From: Sepiola atlantica
Taxonomy: Eukaryota; Mollusca; Cephalopoda; Sepiida; Sepiolidae
Direction of reading: 5' to 3'
NCBI GenBank assembly: GCA_963556195.1
Contig: OY744533.1
Span: 51,283,808-51,347,807, forward strand
Length of the DNA stretch: 64,000 nt
Numbering within the stretch: position 1 is the stretch's first letter; each line of letters opens with the position of its first letter. The notes beneath the pieces are model-generated. The model was not told where the DNA came from. It saw only the letters and a list, made by a program, of their open reading frames with translations, and made no database searches. Positions 33,463 through 43,726 of the stretch are shown here, piece by piece. Both the position numbers and the translations under genes were made by a program.

Positions 33463-33544
33463 TCTCTCTATCTATCTCTCTATCTATCTATCTCTCTATC
33501 TCTCTATCTATCTATCTCTATATCTATATCTATCTCTATATCTA

Positions 33545-33578
<34 letters not shown>
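33463..33578. repeat. (TCTA)n(TA)n microsatellite
   Basis: Mixed TCTA, TCTC and TATC words passing into about 15 TA units. Confidence 0.95.
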
Positions 33579-33580
<2 letters not shown>

Positions 33581-33899
33581 GTATATACACAAACTTTCAT
33601 CGTAAAACGAATATTGGAAATACCTAGTTGTCAAATCCACTTATCCTGGTTTGAGGTTTTCTCCTTTTTATTTCTAAAAACGATCCTCGCAAACTTTTTT
33701 CAACAAGTACACCCCCCCCTTCTAAAACAAAACAAAACACGTTGTTCGTTTCGTTGTGACACCGTGCAATTTATTGCTGTTTCTTCAAAACAAACTAGTC
33801 AACTGGGTCGGATTACACTTAAGATGAAGTCAACACAATCTCTTGTTTTGTGAAATTATATTTGTGTAGAGAGAAATATGTTCATTCATTTTTTGTACC

Positions 33900-34145
33900 C
33901 TTAACAAATAGAAATTTATATTGAAATTGCCTGGGATTGAATGAGAAACCCGATGGTCTTTTGCATCCAGTCTATAACACCATACAACCATTTTTTTTAA
34001 AAATTGTTTTTTTGTTAACATTTTTGAATATTAAACGTTTGGGATGGGGCCCAAGTATGTACTCAGCATTGATTCGATGGGAGACGGTGTAAGTAAGGTG
34101 ACATTAATTAGACGAAATGGAACTTTAACAACCACTAAAAGTTGA
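33900..34145. repeat. Dispersed repeat D, copy 1, first segment
   Basis: Aligns with 52650-52810: ATTGAATGAG-AACCC, GGGATGGGGC, TAGTATTGATT/CAGCATTGATT-GATGGGAG and GTGACATTAATTA in order. Separated from its second segment by a foldback insertion. Confidence 0.65.
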
Positions 34146-34179
34146 ACAGTTCCAAGCAAAACGGTCGACCCCCCCCCCC

Positions 34180-34470
34180 CTCAACAGACGCAAAAAACAG
34201 CGTAAGTTCGATAGATGTTTTTTTTTTTTTTCGTATTGCCACCTGGAATTCAGGTTAGTGGTGAGATTAAGGAAGGACGTATTTATAACGTGCTAATCTG
34301 GTTTGAAATCGATTTAGACAAGAATGAAATTGAAATTTAATTTTAACTTAAGTCATTAAAAAAACACGTCTTTTCTTAACCATATTACTAACCCTAAGTT
34401 CAGGTGGCAATACAAAAATACTCTAAAAAGTGTATGCGATGTGACAGGGCCGTTAAAAGTCAATTTATAG
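34180..34470. mobile_element. Family C foldback, copy 1
   Basis: CGTATTGCCACCTGGAATTC with AGGTTAGTGGTGAG is mirrored by ACTAACCCTAAGTTCAGGTG GCAATAC near 34385-34415. The interior resembles 36640-36720 (TTGAAATNGATTTANANAAG). It sits inside dispersed repeat D. Exact ends are unresolved. Confidence 0.6.
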
Positions 34471-34529
34471 CCTACAAGACCCTTAAAACTCAATTTTGAC
34501 CATTGATTAAAATAAATGTTGGTAAATCA

Positions 34530-34799
34530 ACACTCTTTAACTTCGCTGGAGGCACACCCGGCCATTACCGAGAATTAATGAGAATCCCTGTGCATTCTTG
34601 CTCCAACCCCTGAACCCCTTATTAACATTTCTATTGTTTGAAAATTTCTATAATTTTCAAGGTATACATAAAATAAATCATAAATTGACATTCTTATTGA
34701 TGTCAAATGTGAACGAAGATCCCGCGATAATGTTATGGGGAGGGGAGGGGATCTATCTCCAAAACATTAGGAGAAATGTCTGAACGAACAGACGGGACC
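34530..34799. repeat. Dispersed repeat D, copy 1, second segment
   Basis: Aligns with 52840-52990: CACACCCGGCCATTACCGAG, CCCTGTGCATTCTTGCTCC, CCCTGAACCCC and TTAACATT in order. Confidence 0.7.
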
Positions 34800-35189
34800 T
34801 ACAGGGTGGGCCAAAATAAGGGTCCTATCTTTAAATTTGAATAACTTGAATTTGAATAACTTCCACAAAATAAAAGTTAAACTCACCAAACTTTATGTGT
34901 GTGTAGACTGACCCTTCCGAGATTTTTTGAAATAAACAAAACAAATTTTAGCCGAAAAACACTTCTTAAAACTTACAAAAACTAAAGTATTGTTTTTTTA
35001 CACTGTTTTGAGTTTTTTAAGCAAACATAATGTTTTCTAAATGAGGGTACGTTCCTTAGGGCTAATACGGCTCATGCTTGCTTCGGAAGGGGTCCTTTAC
35101 TTATTCTAAAAAAAAAAATTAAAAAAAATCAATAAATAAAAAAGTTATGAATTTTTAAAAATAGGACCCTTATTTTTGCCCACCCTGTA
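34800..35189. mobile_element. Mariner-like MITE (34802-35187) with TA duplication
   Basis: 386 bp with terminal inverted repeats beginning CAGGGTGGGC and extending imperfectly for about 50 bp (AAAATAAGGGTCCTAT shared). TA lies immediately outside both ends (34800-34801 and 35188-35189). TA duplication and the CAGGGTG start are typical of Tc1/mariner elements. No transposase is encoded, so it is non-autonomous. It interrupts dispersed repeat D. Confidence 0.88.
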
Positions 35190-35445
35190 TAACTTTATTA
35201 TATAGATAATTTTTAATTAATTTCTATAATTTTTAATTAATTTCTATAATTTTTAAGTTATAAATAAAATAAAGTAAAACGTATTTCCTTCTTATGGATG
35301 TCAAGCACAGACCCGACGATATTATTGTTTGATCAAAATGAAATGCACTTATTCAAGTACCTCCCCCATTTTTTATTACTGGGCCCCTACTTATCAAGAC
35401 CAAGAGCCACTCAGGGATAAGGGTTAAGGAGACTGAATGATTATC
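35190..35445. repeat. Dispersed repeat D, copy 1, third segment
   Basis: AAGTTATAAATAAAATAAAG, TTCTTATGGATGTC and a CTTATCAAGACCAAGAGCCACTC block correspond to 52945-53210. The last block is inverted relative to copy 2, so one copy has been rearranged. Confidence 0.55.
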
Positions 35446-35539
35446 TGCCGAAAGATGAGGAACTAACATTGATTAATGGTATGAACTGCGTTTGATTACT
35501 TATGGTGCAGTTTAGGACAAGGATTTGTTGATGATCAAG

Positions 35540-36140
35540 TTATAGTCAGCAGGGAGTCAGTCGCGTGGTAATATGTTCCACAGGCAGAAAGCCCTTGCAT
35601 AGAATCCCTGTCCACCTGAAACTAGGCACAGAGGAAGAAAAGAAAGTCTTTTTCTGTTGTGGTAGCAATACGCGTTATTACTGTGAATGTTTTGAGGAAC
35701 CAAAGGTTGGAGCTCAGTCGACCACTTTCCATGGAAATAACGATAGAGTAGAGAGAGACTAGCAACGTCTCTTCTTTGAAAAAGGGGTTGTAGGGAGAAG
35801 AAAAGATCATCCACCCCCATTAGACTTCTTAGTCGATTTTCTACTCTGTCAAGGCAGGAAAGAGTCCTTTAAGCGGCATTTCTCCGGATGTGACAGCAGT
35901 ATTCCATCTTAGGACGTATCTGACTCTTATGAGTAGAGGATTGCATCTGGAATTAGGTACTTTCTGGAGCTGTAGAATGATCCAGTCATTTTTCCAGCAA
36001 CCTTAGCAACAGATCTAAAATGGAAGACATATCCAGTCTTCCATTTTAGATCTTGTTGAGTGAAAGTCAGTCCTAAGAGCTTATCAAAACAATGCACTTC
36101 TTCAAGGAGAGGGCAGAACAGAAATTCGAGCGTTGGTGGT
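35540..36140 (-). pseudogene. Jockey-like LINE C-terminal fragment
   Basis: Minus strand: LLGLTFTQQDLKWK (about 36070), SVAKVAGKMTGSFYSSRKYL, then LFQRRDVASLSLLYRYFHGK (about 35770) and LWNILPRD. The same reverse transcriptase tail appears at 49295-49560. An in-frame stop and small deletions are present. A perfect hairpin (36011-36053) lies inside it. Confidence 0.72.
36011..36053. other. Perfect 18-bp hairpin inside a LINE relic
   Basis: AGATCTAAAATGGAAGAC (36011-36028) and its exact reverse complement (36036-36053) flank a 7-base loop ATATCCA. The homologous LINE at 49460-49490 has no such palindrome, so it arose in this copy. Confidence 0.9.
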
Positions 36141-36381
36141 GAAAGGAGAGGAGCTAGGTTTTAGAGGTATTAAAATTAACAAGCCATTTTTTTACCCAAT
36201 GCGTCATATGCTTCAGGTTTGAAATGGTTATGGGGCTATATTTCTGAATATATAGTTTGTGAACAATAGACAGGAATTACAAATATAGATAACATTCATT
36301 ATTAATTCATTGCAAGAATTTTGGGAAATAAATTTTGATCAAAAAAACAAACTTTGCTACTCTGGTAAGATGCTAGGTCAT
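36141..36381. other. Unassigned sequence
   Basis: AT-rich, nothing recognised. Confidence 0.4.
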
Positions 36382-36876
36382 GTGATATTTTTTTTTTTGC
36401 GGTTTCTGACAAAAAAGCATACCTTATGAAATTAACTGAAAACAAAACCCAGAAAAATGTAAGGTAGACAATGAGATTTTTTCATGTTGCCACCCTGACT
36501 TAGGGTTAGTGATAGTTAAGGAAGGGAATGTATTTTTTAATGACTTTCAACACTGAAATCTTGACATGAATGTCAGCATGGAACAATGTACCACTCAGAA
36601 ATGTGTAACAATATTGACACAAATTCTTCTGTGCTGCGAACTAAAATCCGTTTTTGAAATAGATTTAAATAAGAATAAAATTTCATTTTAACTTGTCATA
36701 AACAAACAGATGCTCTTCCTTCTTAAGTCTACGTCCGGTTTGCAATATGAAAAAAAATCTCTCACTGGCTTTCTGCCTTATTTTTAATTTAATTAGTTTT
36801 TTTTTTTTTTTAGAACAACGATAATTTCATCATAAGGTATGCTTTTTCGTCAGAAATCGCAAAAAAAAAATATCAC
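36382..36876. mobile_element. Family C foldback, copy 2
   Basis: 495 bp with termini GTGATATTTTTT...GCGGTTTCTGAC and their reverse complement. The GCATACCTTATGA word is shared by both arms (36417 and 36832). A second inner inverted pair is TTGCCACCCTGACTTAGGGT (about 36495) and its degraded mirror at 36725-36745. No transposase. Confidence 0.8.
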
Positions 36877-37149
36877 GTCTTCAGATACCGCAAAAAATAT
36901 CTTGTGACTTCGTATTTTTGAGAGGGCAGAAATTTGGTACCGCAGTCGTATCAAAGAAGCAAACTTTGCTTTTGGTTAAACTTAATTTATTGTACTTTTT
37001 CTCTTCTATTCATTTAACGTCACTTTTCTCTTGTTCAGGGGTCAGACGTTTTCTGATATCACGCAAGCTCACTCTCCAGGTCAATTGTCTCGAAATTCCA
37101 CTATGTACGGTCTTGTCTAATCACTTAGTTTCAAGTTTTCCTTAGCCGG

Positions 37150-37960
37150 CCAACCTTGCTGCAATTCAAGACGTCCATGTTTCTGCAACGGTTTATCCAG
37201 GAAGATGAACGCTCTACATGACCATACCAGCGTAACCGATTCGTCCTTAGGATAACCTCTATGCTGGTCAAATGTAGTGCCTTCGGCAAATCCTCTGATC
37301 TAATGTGTTAGGTTTGGTTAGATTTCATATTGCAGATCCATCTCATCATGGATCTGTCATTGTGCTGCAGTCGGCGAGAAAGGACTGAGTGAGGACCCTG
37401 CATTCACTGTCATATAACATAACATAACACTCCTGACACATTTGCTATACAACTTAGCTCAGATGTAAAGGAGGACAGTTTGTGATGCTATCAGAGGCAA
37501 CAGCTCACGAAATTTCACCCATGCGTTCTTCAACCTTGCAGTTGTACTGAGTTCACATCCACCACTTGCACTCAGAATATCTCTTAGGTAGCAGAAAGAA
37601 TCTACGACCTCTCTAATGTTGTCATCTCGTACCATCTCTTTGTGGGGACAACCGTCAATAGGGTGTGTCTGTTCCAGGCATCTTCTACACTTGAAGTTAC
37701 GGTTTGGAGCTAGCTTACCTTTCAGATCACTGTAAACTCACGATAGGCACAAGTTACATTGTATTCAACATCCTTAGGGCACACAGAACAAGGATACCAA
37801 TGAGAATCCCTTAGGGATTGTAGACCAGAGCCACACACCATCATTTTGGTCTTAGGTAAGTTCACCCTCAAACCCTTGATCTCCAGACCGTTTCTCCATA
37901 TTTTCAGTTTATCCTTTAGCTTTTCCAAGGACTTAGTGATAACAACTAAGTCATTCTAAC
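37150..37960 (-). pseudogene. LINE reverse transcriptase and C-terminal relic
   Basis: Minus strand: MEKLKDKLKIWRNGLEIKGL, RVNLPKTKMMVCGSGL (37850-37920), the CSVC linker near 37790, then after several stops RSMMRWICN and the ending LRWYGHVERSSSW near 37210-37180. The order matches the LINE family with the KCSGI-type zinc linker seen at 12940 and 38625. Many stops; dead. Confidence 0.75.
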
Positions 37961-38030
37961 TGAAGATATTAAATTTGGGTAAAACTGCAGCTCTTGTATA
38001 TTGGTAAATAGGTATGCGAGACGAGCGAAC

Positions 38031-38435
38031 ATGAAAAAGATATTAGCTTGTATAAGCTACTCTGTTTCTATCCTCCGTTCATTCGGCGTACTCCTCTCTT
38101 TCCTTTTCACTTCTTCCACGTTCTGTACTGAGTGGAAATGGAACGTATTTAAATCGATTGCTCTGTCTGACATCTGTAGCATGAAGCCCCAAACAAAAAA
38201 ACATTGGCACACATATAGGTGTGAACTTGCAACTTTTCAACCAATGAGAAGGATTCCTGCATGTTTGAAACAGGTCTGGGATCCTCTAACAGCTAACTGG
38301 TTACTCCAAGAAAATGCTGAAAATAACAACAGTCCCCACAGCGAGTGCAGAGGACACCCACCAAAAACCTGCTACCTCTGCTTCACTGAAGAGCCCTTCA
38401 CGACTACTACTACTACTAGTGCGCTCTACAGTTAG
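38031..38435 (+). CDS. Hypothetical open frame with signal-like N-terminus
   Basis: 135 codons from the in-frame ATG at 38031. The first 36 residues are hydrophobic (ACISYSVSILRSFGVLLSFLF), resembling a signal peptide or anchor. A cysteine-containing region and a threonine run (EEPFTTTTTTS) follow. I recognise no family. It lies between two LINE relics, so it could equally be a chance frame in an old mobile element. Confidence 0.2.
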   Translation: MKKILACISYSVSILRSFGVLLSFLFTSSTFCTEWKWNVFKSIALSDICSMKPQTKKHWHTYRCELATFQPMRRIPACLKQVWDPLTANWLLQENAENNNSPHSECRGHPPKTCYLCFTEEPFTTTTTTSALYS

Positions 38436-38624
38436 ACAAAAAAAAAGAAGATAAATTCACGTTGGAAGTCCATACAAACACCTACATACTTCTAATGCTC
38501 GTGCCTTTTTCTCACTTCAAGCTTTCTACAAACAAGAAAATTTAACTTTCAAACAGACACAAACAATTCTCACACAGAATATTTTTCGATCATCTGTAAA
38601 TTTGTGAATTTATAAATGTTTTCA

Positions 38625-39395
38625 ATTCAATGTTTTGTGGTACCTGTAAGCATTGGGTACACAAGAAGTGCAGTGGAATTACTGGTAGATTAAGAGATGA
38701 TAACCAGTTTGTGTGCAAGAAGTGTAAAACAATGGAGATGGATGAAAACTCAGATGTGGAGAAAGTATATCTGGATAGTGAAGCTATTGAGGTTGTCAAG
38801 AAGTTTTGTTACTTTGGTGATACCATTGGAGCAGAGGGTGGAGCAGGTGCTAGTGTGATTGCAAAGAATTAGGAGTGGATGAAATAAGTTCAAGGAACTT
38901 CTGCCATTACTAGCAGAGCGTTATCACTGTCAACGAAGGGAAAGGTCTATCAGGCATGTGCGTGATGTATGGAAGTGAAACGTGGCCAGTGAGGATTGAG
39001 GACATGTGTTGCATGGAGCGATATATGAGAATTATACGATGTATGTGTAATGTGAGTCTTAAAGACAGGCTTAGTTATGATGACCTCTAGAGAAGGATTA
39101 AATCTGGACAGCATAGGGAGATGTATGCATAAGAGGAAACTTTGATTGTGTGGTCACATTGAAAGAATGGATGAGAGCTCTTGGGTTAGTAGATGTAGAA
39201 CAGTTGAGGTAGTGGTTTAGTTCACGGGGGGAGGGGGCAATGAAAACATAAGAGGAAGTGATAAAAATGGTTCTGAGGGATAAATAAAGACCTGGTCAGA
39301 GATAAGTTACTTTGGAAGTCAGTTTCTTAAAACCGTCTAACACATGCCAGCATGTAAAACGGACATTAAACCGAATATGATAATTATGACGTTAA
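38625..39395 (+). pseudogene. LINE C-terminal relic with complete 3' end
   Basis: CGTCKHWVHKKCSGITGRLR, CKKCKTMEMDEN, SEAIEVVKKFCYFGDTIGAEGG, then after frame breaks VYQACV, MYGSETWPVRIED, MRIIRCMCN and LCGHIERMDESS. It ends CATGCCAGCATGTAAAACGG followed by ACATTAAACC and an AT-rich tail, the typical 3' terminus of this family. It is a longer copy of the fragment at 12940-13257. Confidence 0.8.
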
Positions 39396-39599
39396 CCATG
39401 TTTTTATCTCATTTATTCATAACTTGCATTTTTTGCCATTTCGTCATTTACTACGTATTGTTAGACCATCGTCTATATCTCTGCCAAACCAGGATCCATG
39501 AAAACAAGTAATAAGGTCAATTTAGCAATTGCCAAATGGTGACCCTCAATTATTCTGGACCCTTTATTAATTAACCCCCAAAAATAACTGAGATTATAC

Positions 39600-39890
39600 C
39601 TTTTATTATGCGATTACATGTAAACTGGTTGAAACAATTAGCAGTTAAAAAAAACAACAATATTTTAGAGTGGATCACTACTGCATGTAAATTAAACGTA
39701 AAATGATCACCCACCTCCGGACAAGATAGCTTTTTAATGACGCTATCTGGGTCGGAAGTGAGTGATCATTTTATGTTCAATTTATATGTGAAAGTGATGC
39801 CCCACTCTAAAGAATATATTTTTTAAAAAATTGTTTACCACTAACCTTTTCAGGGTGTTAACATGTAATTGCCTAAAAAAACGTTTTTTT
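39600..39890. mobile_element. Family B foldback, copy 2 (short)
   Basis: Arms TTATTATGCGATTACATG... and ...CATGTAATTGCCTAAA are inverted. Both flank the AACGTAAAATGATCACCC type of core found in the 21640-22210 copy. The centre GATAGC...GCTATC forms a small hairpin. Shorter than copy 1 by internal deletion. Confidence 0.7.
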
Positions 39891-39984
39891 TTTTAAATTT
39901 CGTTTATAGGAGAATTAGCACAGAGTGCAGGGATCTAATAATATCGTAATTTGAATGTAAAAATTAATTTTATGCAGACATTAA

Positions 39985-40449
39985 TTCTATTAGCCAATAT
40001 CTGGAATATGTTGTGCAAGCCTGGAGCCCTGCATTGCAGAAGGATATCTAAAGTTAGAAAAGGTGCAACGAAGGGCAACAGAAATGGTGCATGAACTCCT
40101 GTCATATGAGCAGAGACTGGCAAGGATGAATTTAATTACTTTCGAAAAAAAAGAAGGTTATGGGGTGACCTCATTAAAACATTCAAGCTTCTGCATGGTT
40201 ATGAAGAAGTAGATCCGAAGAAATTTTTTTATTCATCATTGTTATAATCAAACAAGGGGCCATAGGTTGAAGCTGTTTACTCTGCATGCTAGACTGGAAA
40301 TATATGAAAACAGTTTTTTAATGCATGTACTACAAGGCATTTGCCATTTGAACAGATTACCTGAGGCAGTAGATGCAAAATCAATCAACAGCTTCAATAA
40401 CCATGTAGACAAATATGTGAAGATCGATGCTCACATAAGACAATACTAG
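39985..40449 (+). pseudogene. CR1-like LINE C-terminal relic
   Basis: LEYVVQAWSPALQKDI, KLEKVQRRATEMVHELLSYE, LARMNLITFEKKEGYG, then RGHRLKLFTLHARL, NRLPEAVDAKSINSFNNHVD. These match the C-terminal end of CR1-group reverse transcriptases. At least one frameshift (near 40150-40240) and a stop are present. The 5' part is missing; a foldback element borders it on the left. Confidence 0.82.
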
Positions 40450-40573
40450 TCTTCCTGTCCTTCAATCCAATTCGATCCTCAGTAAGGAAGGGGTCGGAAT
40501 CAGATAACTTATATTTGTTAAGCATTGTTTTTATTTGAGAAAAAGACATAAATCATGGTTTTAGTACAAGAAA

Positions 40574-41138
40574 TAAATTGTAGCATTCATGCAGTATAGT
40601 TAACAGCCGAGAAATCGAAAACACAGAAATATACAACAAATGACTGTTACTAAACGCAAGAGAATTTAAGTTTATACCGACCTGAATAGTTTTAAAGTTC
40701 TAGAACTGTTTTACAGTTGGTTTTTAAAACTAATTTAATAGATTTCGTCGATATCTGCCTTGAATACAATAGAAATACAATATGTCCGACCCATGTGTTG
40801 TTTATGGTGTTTGATTCCTTAAAAAATAGTAAAAAAAAAATGACTTACCACTAACCCTAAGTCCGGGTTAAGTAGGGTTAGTGGTAGGGCAAGCTTGCTT
40901 TTTACTATCCTTTTTTAAATTAACGACCACCTCCAAAGAAAGTCGACCGCCATTTTTTTGATTAAGTGAAAGTGACGATAACATATTCGGAAATAATAAA
41001 TCTTACAATCAGTTTCCACACTTTAAAATTATACAGGTCGGTAGAAAATTAAATTTTCTTACGTTTGGTAAAAGTTGTATATTTTGTGTTTTTTCGATTT
41101 TTCGACTGTTTACTATACTGCACGAATGCCTAAATTGT
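40574..41138. mobile_element. Family A foldback, complete (40582-41130) with 8-bp duplication
   Basis: 549-bp element flanked by TAAATTGT at 40574-40581 and 41131-41138. Terminal inverted repeats start (A/G)GCATTCRTGCAGTATAG and run about 130 bp with moderate divergence (TAACAGCCGAGAAATCG against TAAACAGTCGAAAAATCG). The centre is a second palindrome, CCACTAACCCTAAGTCCGG...TAGGGTTAGTGG (40851-40891). An 8-bp target duplication suggests the hAT superfamily. No transposase, so it needs a helper element. Partial relatives: 16745, 20938, 45873, 58084. Confidence 0.88.
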
Positions 41139-41395
41139 TTGGGAGTAATTTCACTGTAAATAATTAGCGATCATATATTAGCAAACTACGTGCTACTATC
41201 GGATCGAATAATAATAAAAAAAAAAGTAACTGATTATTAAAACAAAAGGTAGTTAAACCAAATTGAGTATTCTTCCTATAGCAACATTTTCAAGTAAATT
41301 TATGTAATAATAATATTGACCAATCAATCGTATTTAATTCTCGTTGTCAATTTCATGTTCAAAAATCAATTCTTGCGTTTTATGTATTAAGATTG
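41139..41395. other. Unassigned AT-rich sequence
   Basis: Nothing recognised. Confidence 0.4.
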
Positions 41396-41453
41396 CGTGC
41401 AGCAGCGTTGTAAATAAACCCGCCTCTTTACGATTAAAGTCGGTCATTTAAAG

Positions 41454-41582
41454 ATGGAGCGTAGCGCGCGTGTGCGCCACGTTGATACAACTATGATTTG
41501 TAAACAACTGGTTGGCGAACAATTCATCCTGCCAATCATGTTGCTATTTTTACTGTTTATGTACGTCAGCACGTATGAATAA
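41454..41582 (+). CDS. Small open frame with membrane segment, hypothetical
   Basis: 42 codons from an ATG in strong Kozak context (A at -3, G at +4). The N-terminus is arginine-rich (MERSARVRHV). FILPIMLLFLLFMYV (residues 24-38) would span a membrane, and a TAA closes the frame. The first 40 bases are CpG-rich (GCGCGCGTGTGCGC), unlike the surroundings. It might be a genuine short gene, or a first exon of a type II membrane protein read past its donor, or chance. No family is recognised. Confidence 0.25.
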   Translation: MERSARVRHVDTTMICKQLVGEQFILPIMLLFLLFMYVSTYE

Positions 41583-41719
41583 TCGCAGCTGGCTTCGGTA
41601 CTTTTGAACTTTCTTGATTGGAGCAATTTCGCTTCGGTTATTTTTTTTTGCTTTGTATAGCCTTTTACCTTATTTTCTTTACCTTAAAATAAATAAGACC
41701 GTAACGAGAAAGATGGTTT

Positions 41720-41875
41720 TTTTTCTGGTACATTTGTAGATTAACACCCTGCGCCTAATGATACCCCCCCCCCCCAAGGAGATTTTTTTAGGCGATTATT
41801 TTACGTTATTATTTTTATTTTTTTACAACTAACCTTAAGTTCGAGTGACTGCCAGTTAGGTTAGAAGACCGTAAC
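41720..41875. mobile_element. Family B foldback, partial copy 3
   Basis: TTGTAGATTAACACCCTGCG, a poly-C run and TTTTTTAGGCGATTA match the left arm of the 21640 copy. The core CTAACCTTAAGTTCGAGTGA follows, then the 32-bp array starts. Confidence 0.6.
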
Positions 41876-42760
41876 GAATGCTTTGAAAAATAATATATTG
41901 GGTGAGAGAATGCTTTGAAAAATAATATATTGGGTGAGAGAATACTTTGAAAAATAATATATTGGGTGAGAGAATGCTTTGAAAAATAATATATTGGGTG
42001 AGAGAATGCTTTGAAAAATAATATATTGGGTGAGAGAATGCTTTGAAAAATAATATATTGGGTGAGAGAATGCTTTGAAAAATAATATATTGGGTGAGAG
42101 AATGCCTTGAAAAATAATATATTGGGTGAGAGAATGCTTTGAAAAATAATATATTGGGTGAGAGAATGCTTTGAAAAATAATATATTGGGTGAGAGAATG
42201 CTTTGAAAAATAATATATTGGGTGAGAGAATGCTTTGAAAAATAATATATTGGGTGAGAGAATGCTTTGAAAAATAATATATTGGGTGAGAGAATGCTTT
42301 GAAAAATAATATATTGGGTGAGAGAATGCTTTGAAAAATAATATATTGGGTGAGAGAATGCTTTGTAAAATAATATATTGGGTGAGAGAATGCTTTGAAA
42401 AATAATATATTGGGGAGAAAGAATGCTTTGAAAAATAATATATTGGGTGAGAGAATGCTCTGAAAAATAATATATTGGGTGAGAGAATGCTTTGAAAAAT
42501 AATATATTGGGTGAGAGAATGCTTTGAAAAATAATATATTGGGTGAGAGAATGCTTTGAAAAATAATATATTGGGTGAGAGAATGCTTTGAAAAATAATA
42601 TATTGGGTGAGAGAATGCTTTGAAAAATAATATATTGCGTGAGAGAATGCTTTGAAAAATAATATATTGGGGAAAAAAATGCTTTGAAAAATAATATATT
42701 GAGTGAGAGAATGCTTTGAAAAATAATATATTGGGAGGAAAGAATGCTTTGAAAAATAAT
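41876..42760. repeat. 32-bp satellite, about 27.7 copies
   Basis: Unit GAATGCTTTGAAAAATAATA followed by TATTGGGTGAGA, period 32, copies nearly identical. Variants gather at the right end (GGGGAGAAAG, GGGGAAAAAA, GGGAGGAAAG near 42410-42740). On the minus strand no frame of the unit has a stop, giving a 343-codon frame (42846 to 41815) that begins at a true ATG with about 27 unique residues and then repeats a 32-residue motif. I treat that frame as a by-product of the repeat. Confidence 0.97.
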
Positions 42761-43134
42761 CGATCTTTGTGAAAACTTCTGTTTTCTTGCAGGAATGTAA
42801 TAATAGCTATTGCTTGTTCTCTCACACTGTCATTCAATGTGAACATAATAAAAATATAATAGGAATAAAAATAAAAATATTAGCTATGAAAGAATTTAAA
42901 ATATCTGATACAAATGAGTGCTCTAAAAGAGTTAATTACTATCGGGTACAAAATTGACTTCACAGCGACAAGAGGAGACAATACAAAATGGAGAATAACC
43001 GAAACGAAATTTTTCCGGTCAAGAAAGTTCAATAGCACCCTGGCTTCGACTGTTGCTGATTTTTACGTGCAATCTTAGCCTGTCATTTGCAAACTTGCCA
43101 ATTCCGGCTGTTAGTGAATGCTTCAAATCTTACT
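42761..43134. other. Unassigned sequence
   Basis: No gene or repeat recognised. Confidence 0.4.
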
Positions 43135-43205
43135 TCCAAGGGATGGTTGGTAGGTTGGTTGGGTTTTACGGCATGTCAACCGTCGTCGGGTCATTTTATG
43201 GCGAA
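43135..43205 (-). repeat. Dispersed repeat tail, copy 1
   Basis: On the minus strand it reads AAATGACCC-GACGACGGTTGAC ATGCCGTAAAACCC. Copies at 50925-50985 and 60370-60420 have GTTGATATGCCGTAAA or a close variant. Probably the 3' part of a SINE-like repeat. Confidence 0.55.
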
Positions 43206-43309
43206 ACCATGCGCATATTTTGTATGCGATTATTTTGTAGATCAATTTCTTTTTCAGGCGTATATTTTGTAAACAAATAGTCTGTAAAAGATCATTTCTA
43301 TTTAACCGG

Positions 43310-43425
43310 TAGATGAGTCTCTGACAATTACTACAACACTGAATCAGAATGGACCTGTGAGTAGTGGTAACTGAAGGATGACTCCACACACTCTAAAGCT
43401 CTTAAATTAGAGCCTCATCACTGGA
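43310..43425 (+). repeat. Direct repeat pair, copy 1
   Basis: Aligns with 43605-43720: TCAGAATGGACCTG, ACTCCACACACTCT, AAAGCT and GCCTCATCACT in the same order, strongly diverged. Confidence 0.55.
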
Positions 43426-43604
43426 TGCAGTTGGACGGTTGAGGTGGAGGGGATAGTTGATAGAGTAAGCAGAAAAAAGGGTCCAAGAAAGATGTATTTC
43501 GGAATGGTGGTGGTGGGGGGGTTAGAGATGATCACCCTGCCCAAGGGTGTCGGAGGCATTTCAATACCATGCATTGGTCAAATTCTATTTAACTCATAGA
43601 AGGG

Positions 43605-43720
43605 ACCCTGGCAGATACTACCACTACGGGTCAGAGTGGACCTGGAAGTAATGACAACAAAGAGGTAACCCCCCACACTCCTCAAAGCTATCAAATTGGG
43701 ACCTCACTGTCAAATACGCT
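43605..43720 (+). repeat. Direct repeat pair, copy 2
   Basis: TCAGAGTGGACCTGGAAGTA, CCCCACACTCCTCAAAGCTA and GACCTCACTGTC correspond to copy 1 about 295 bp upstream. Confidence 0.55.
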
Positions 43721-43726
43721 TTAAGG

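Noticed and set aside
21140..40891. Interstitial telomere sequence (TTAGGGTTA words)
   Set aside because: Each site has only one to two hexamer units, embedded in a transposon core, not a telomeric array.
2297..42760. CRISPR arrays (32-bp period repeats at 2297 and 41876)
   Set aside because: Units are contiguous without unique spacers, no cas genes exist, and the host gene is eukaryotic.
41815..42846. 343-codon minus-strand frame as a genuine repeat protein
   Set aside because: The 32-bp unit lacks stops in every minus-strand frame, so the frame is expected without selection. Reported only as a low-priority observation.
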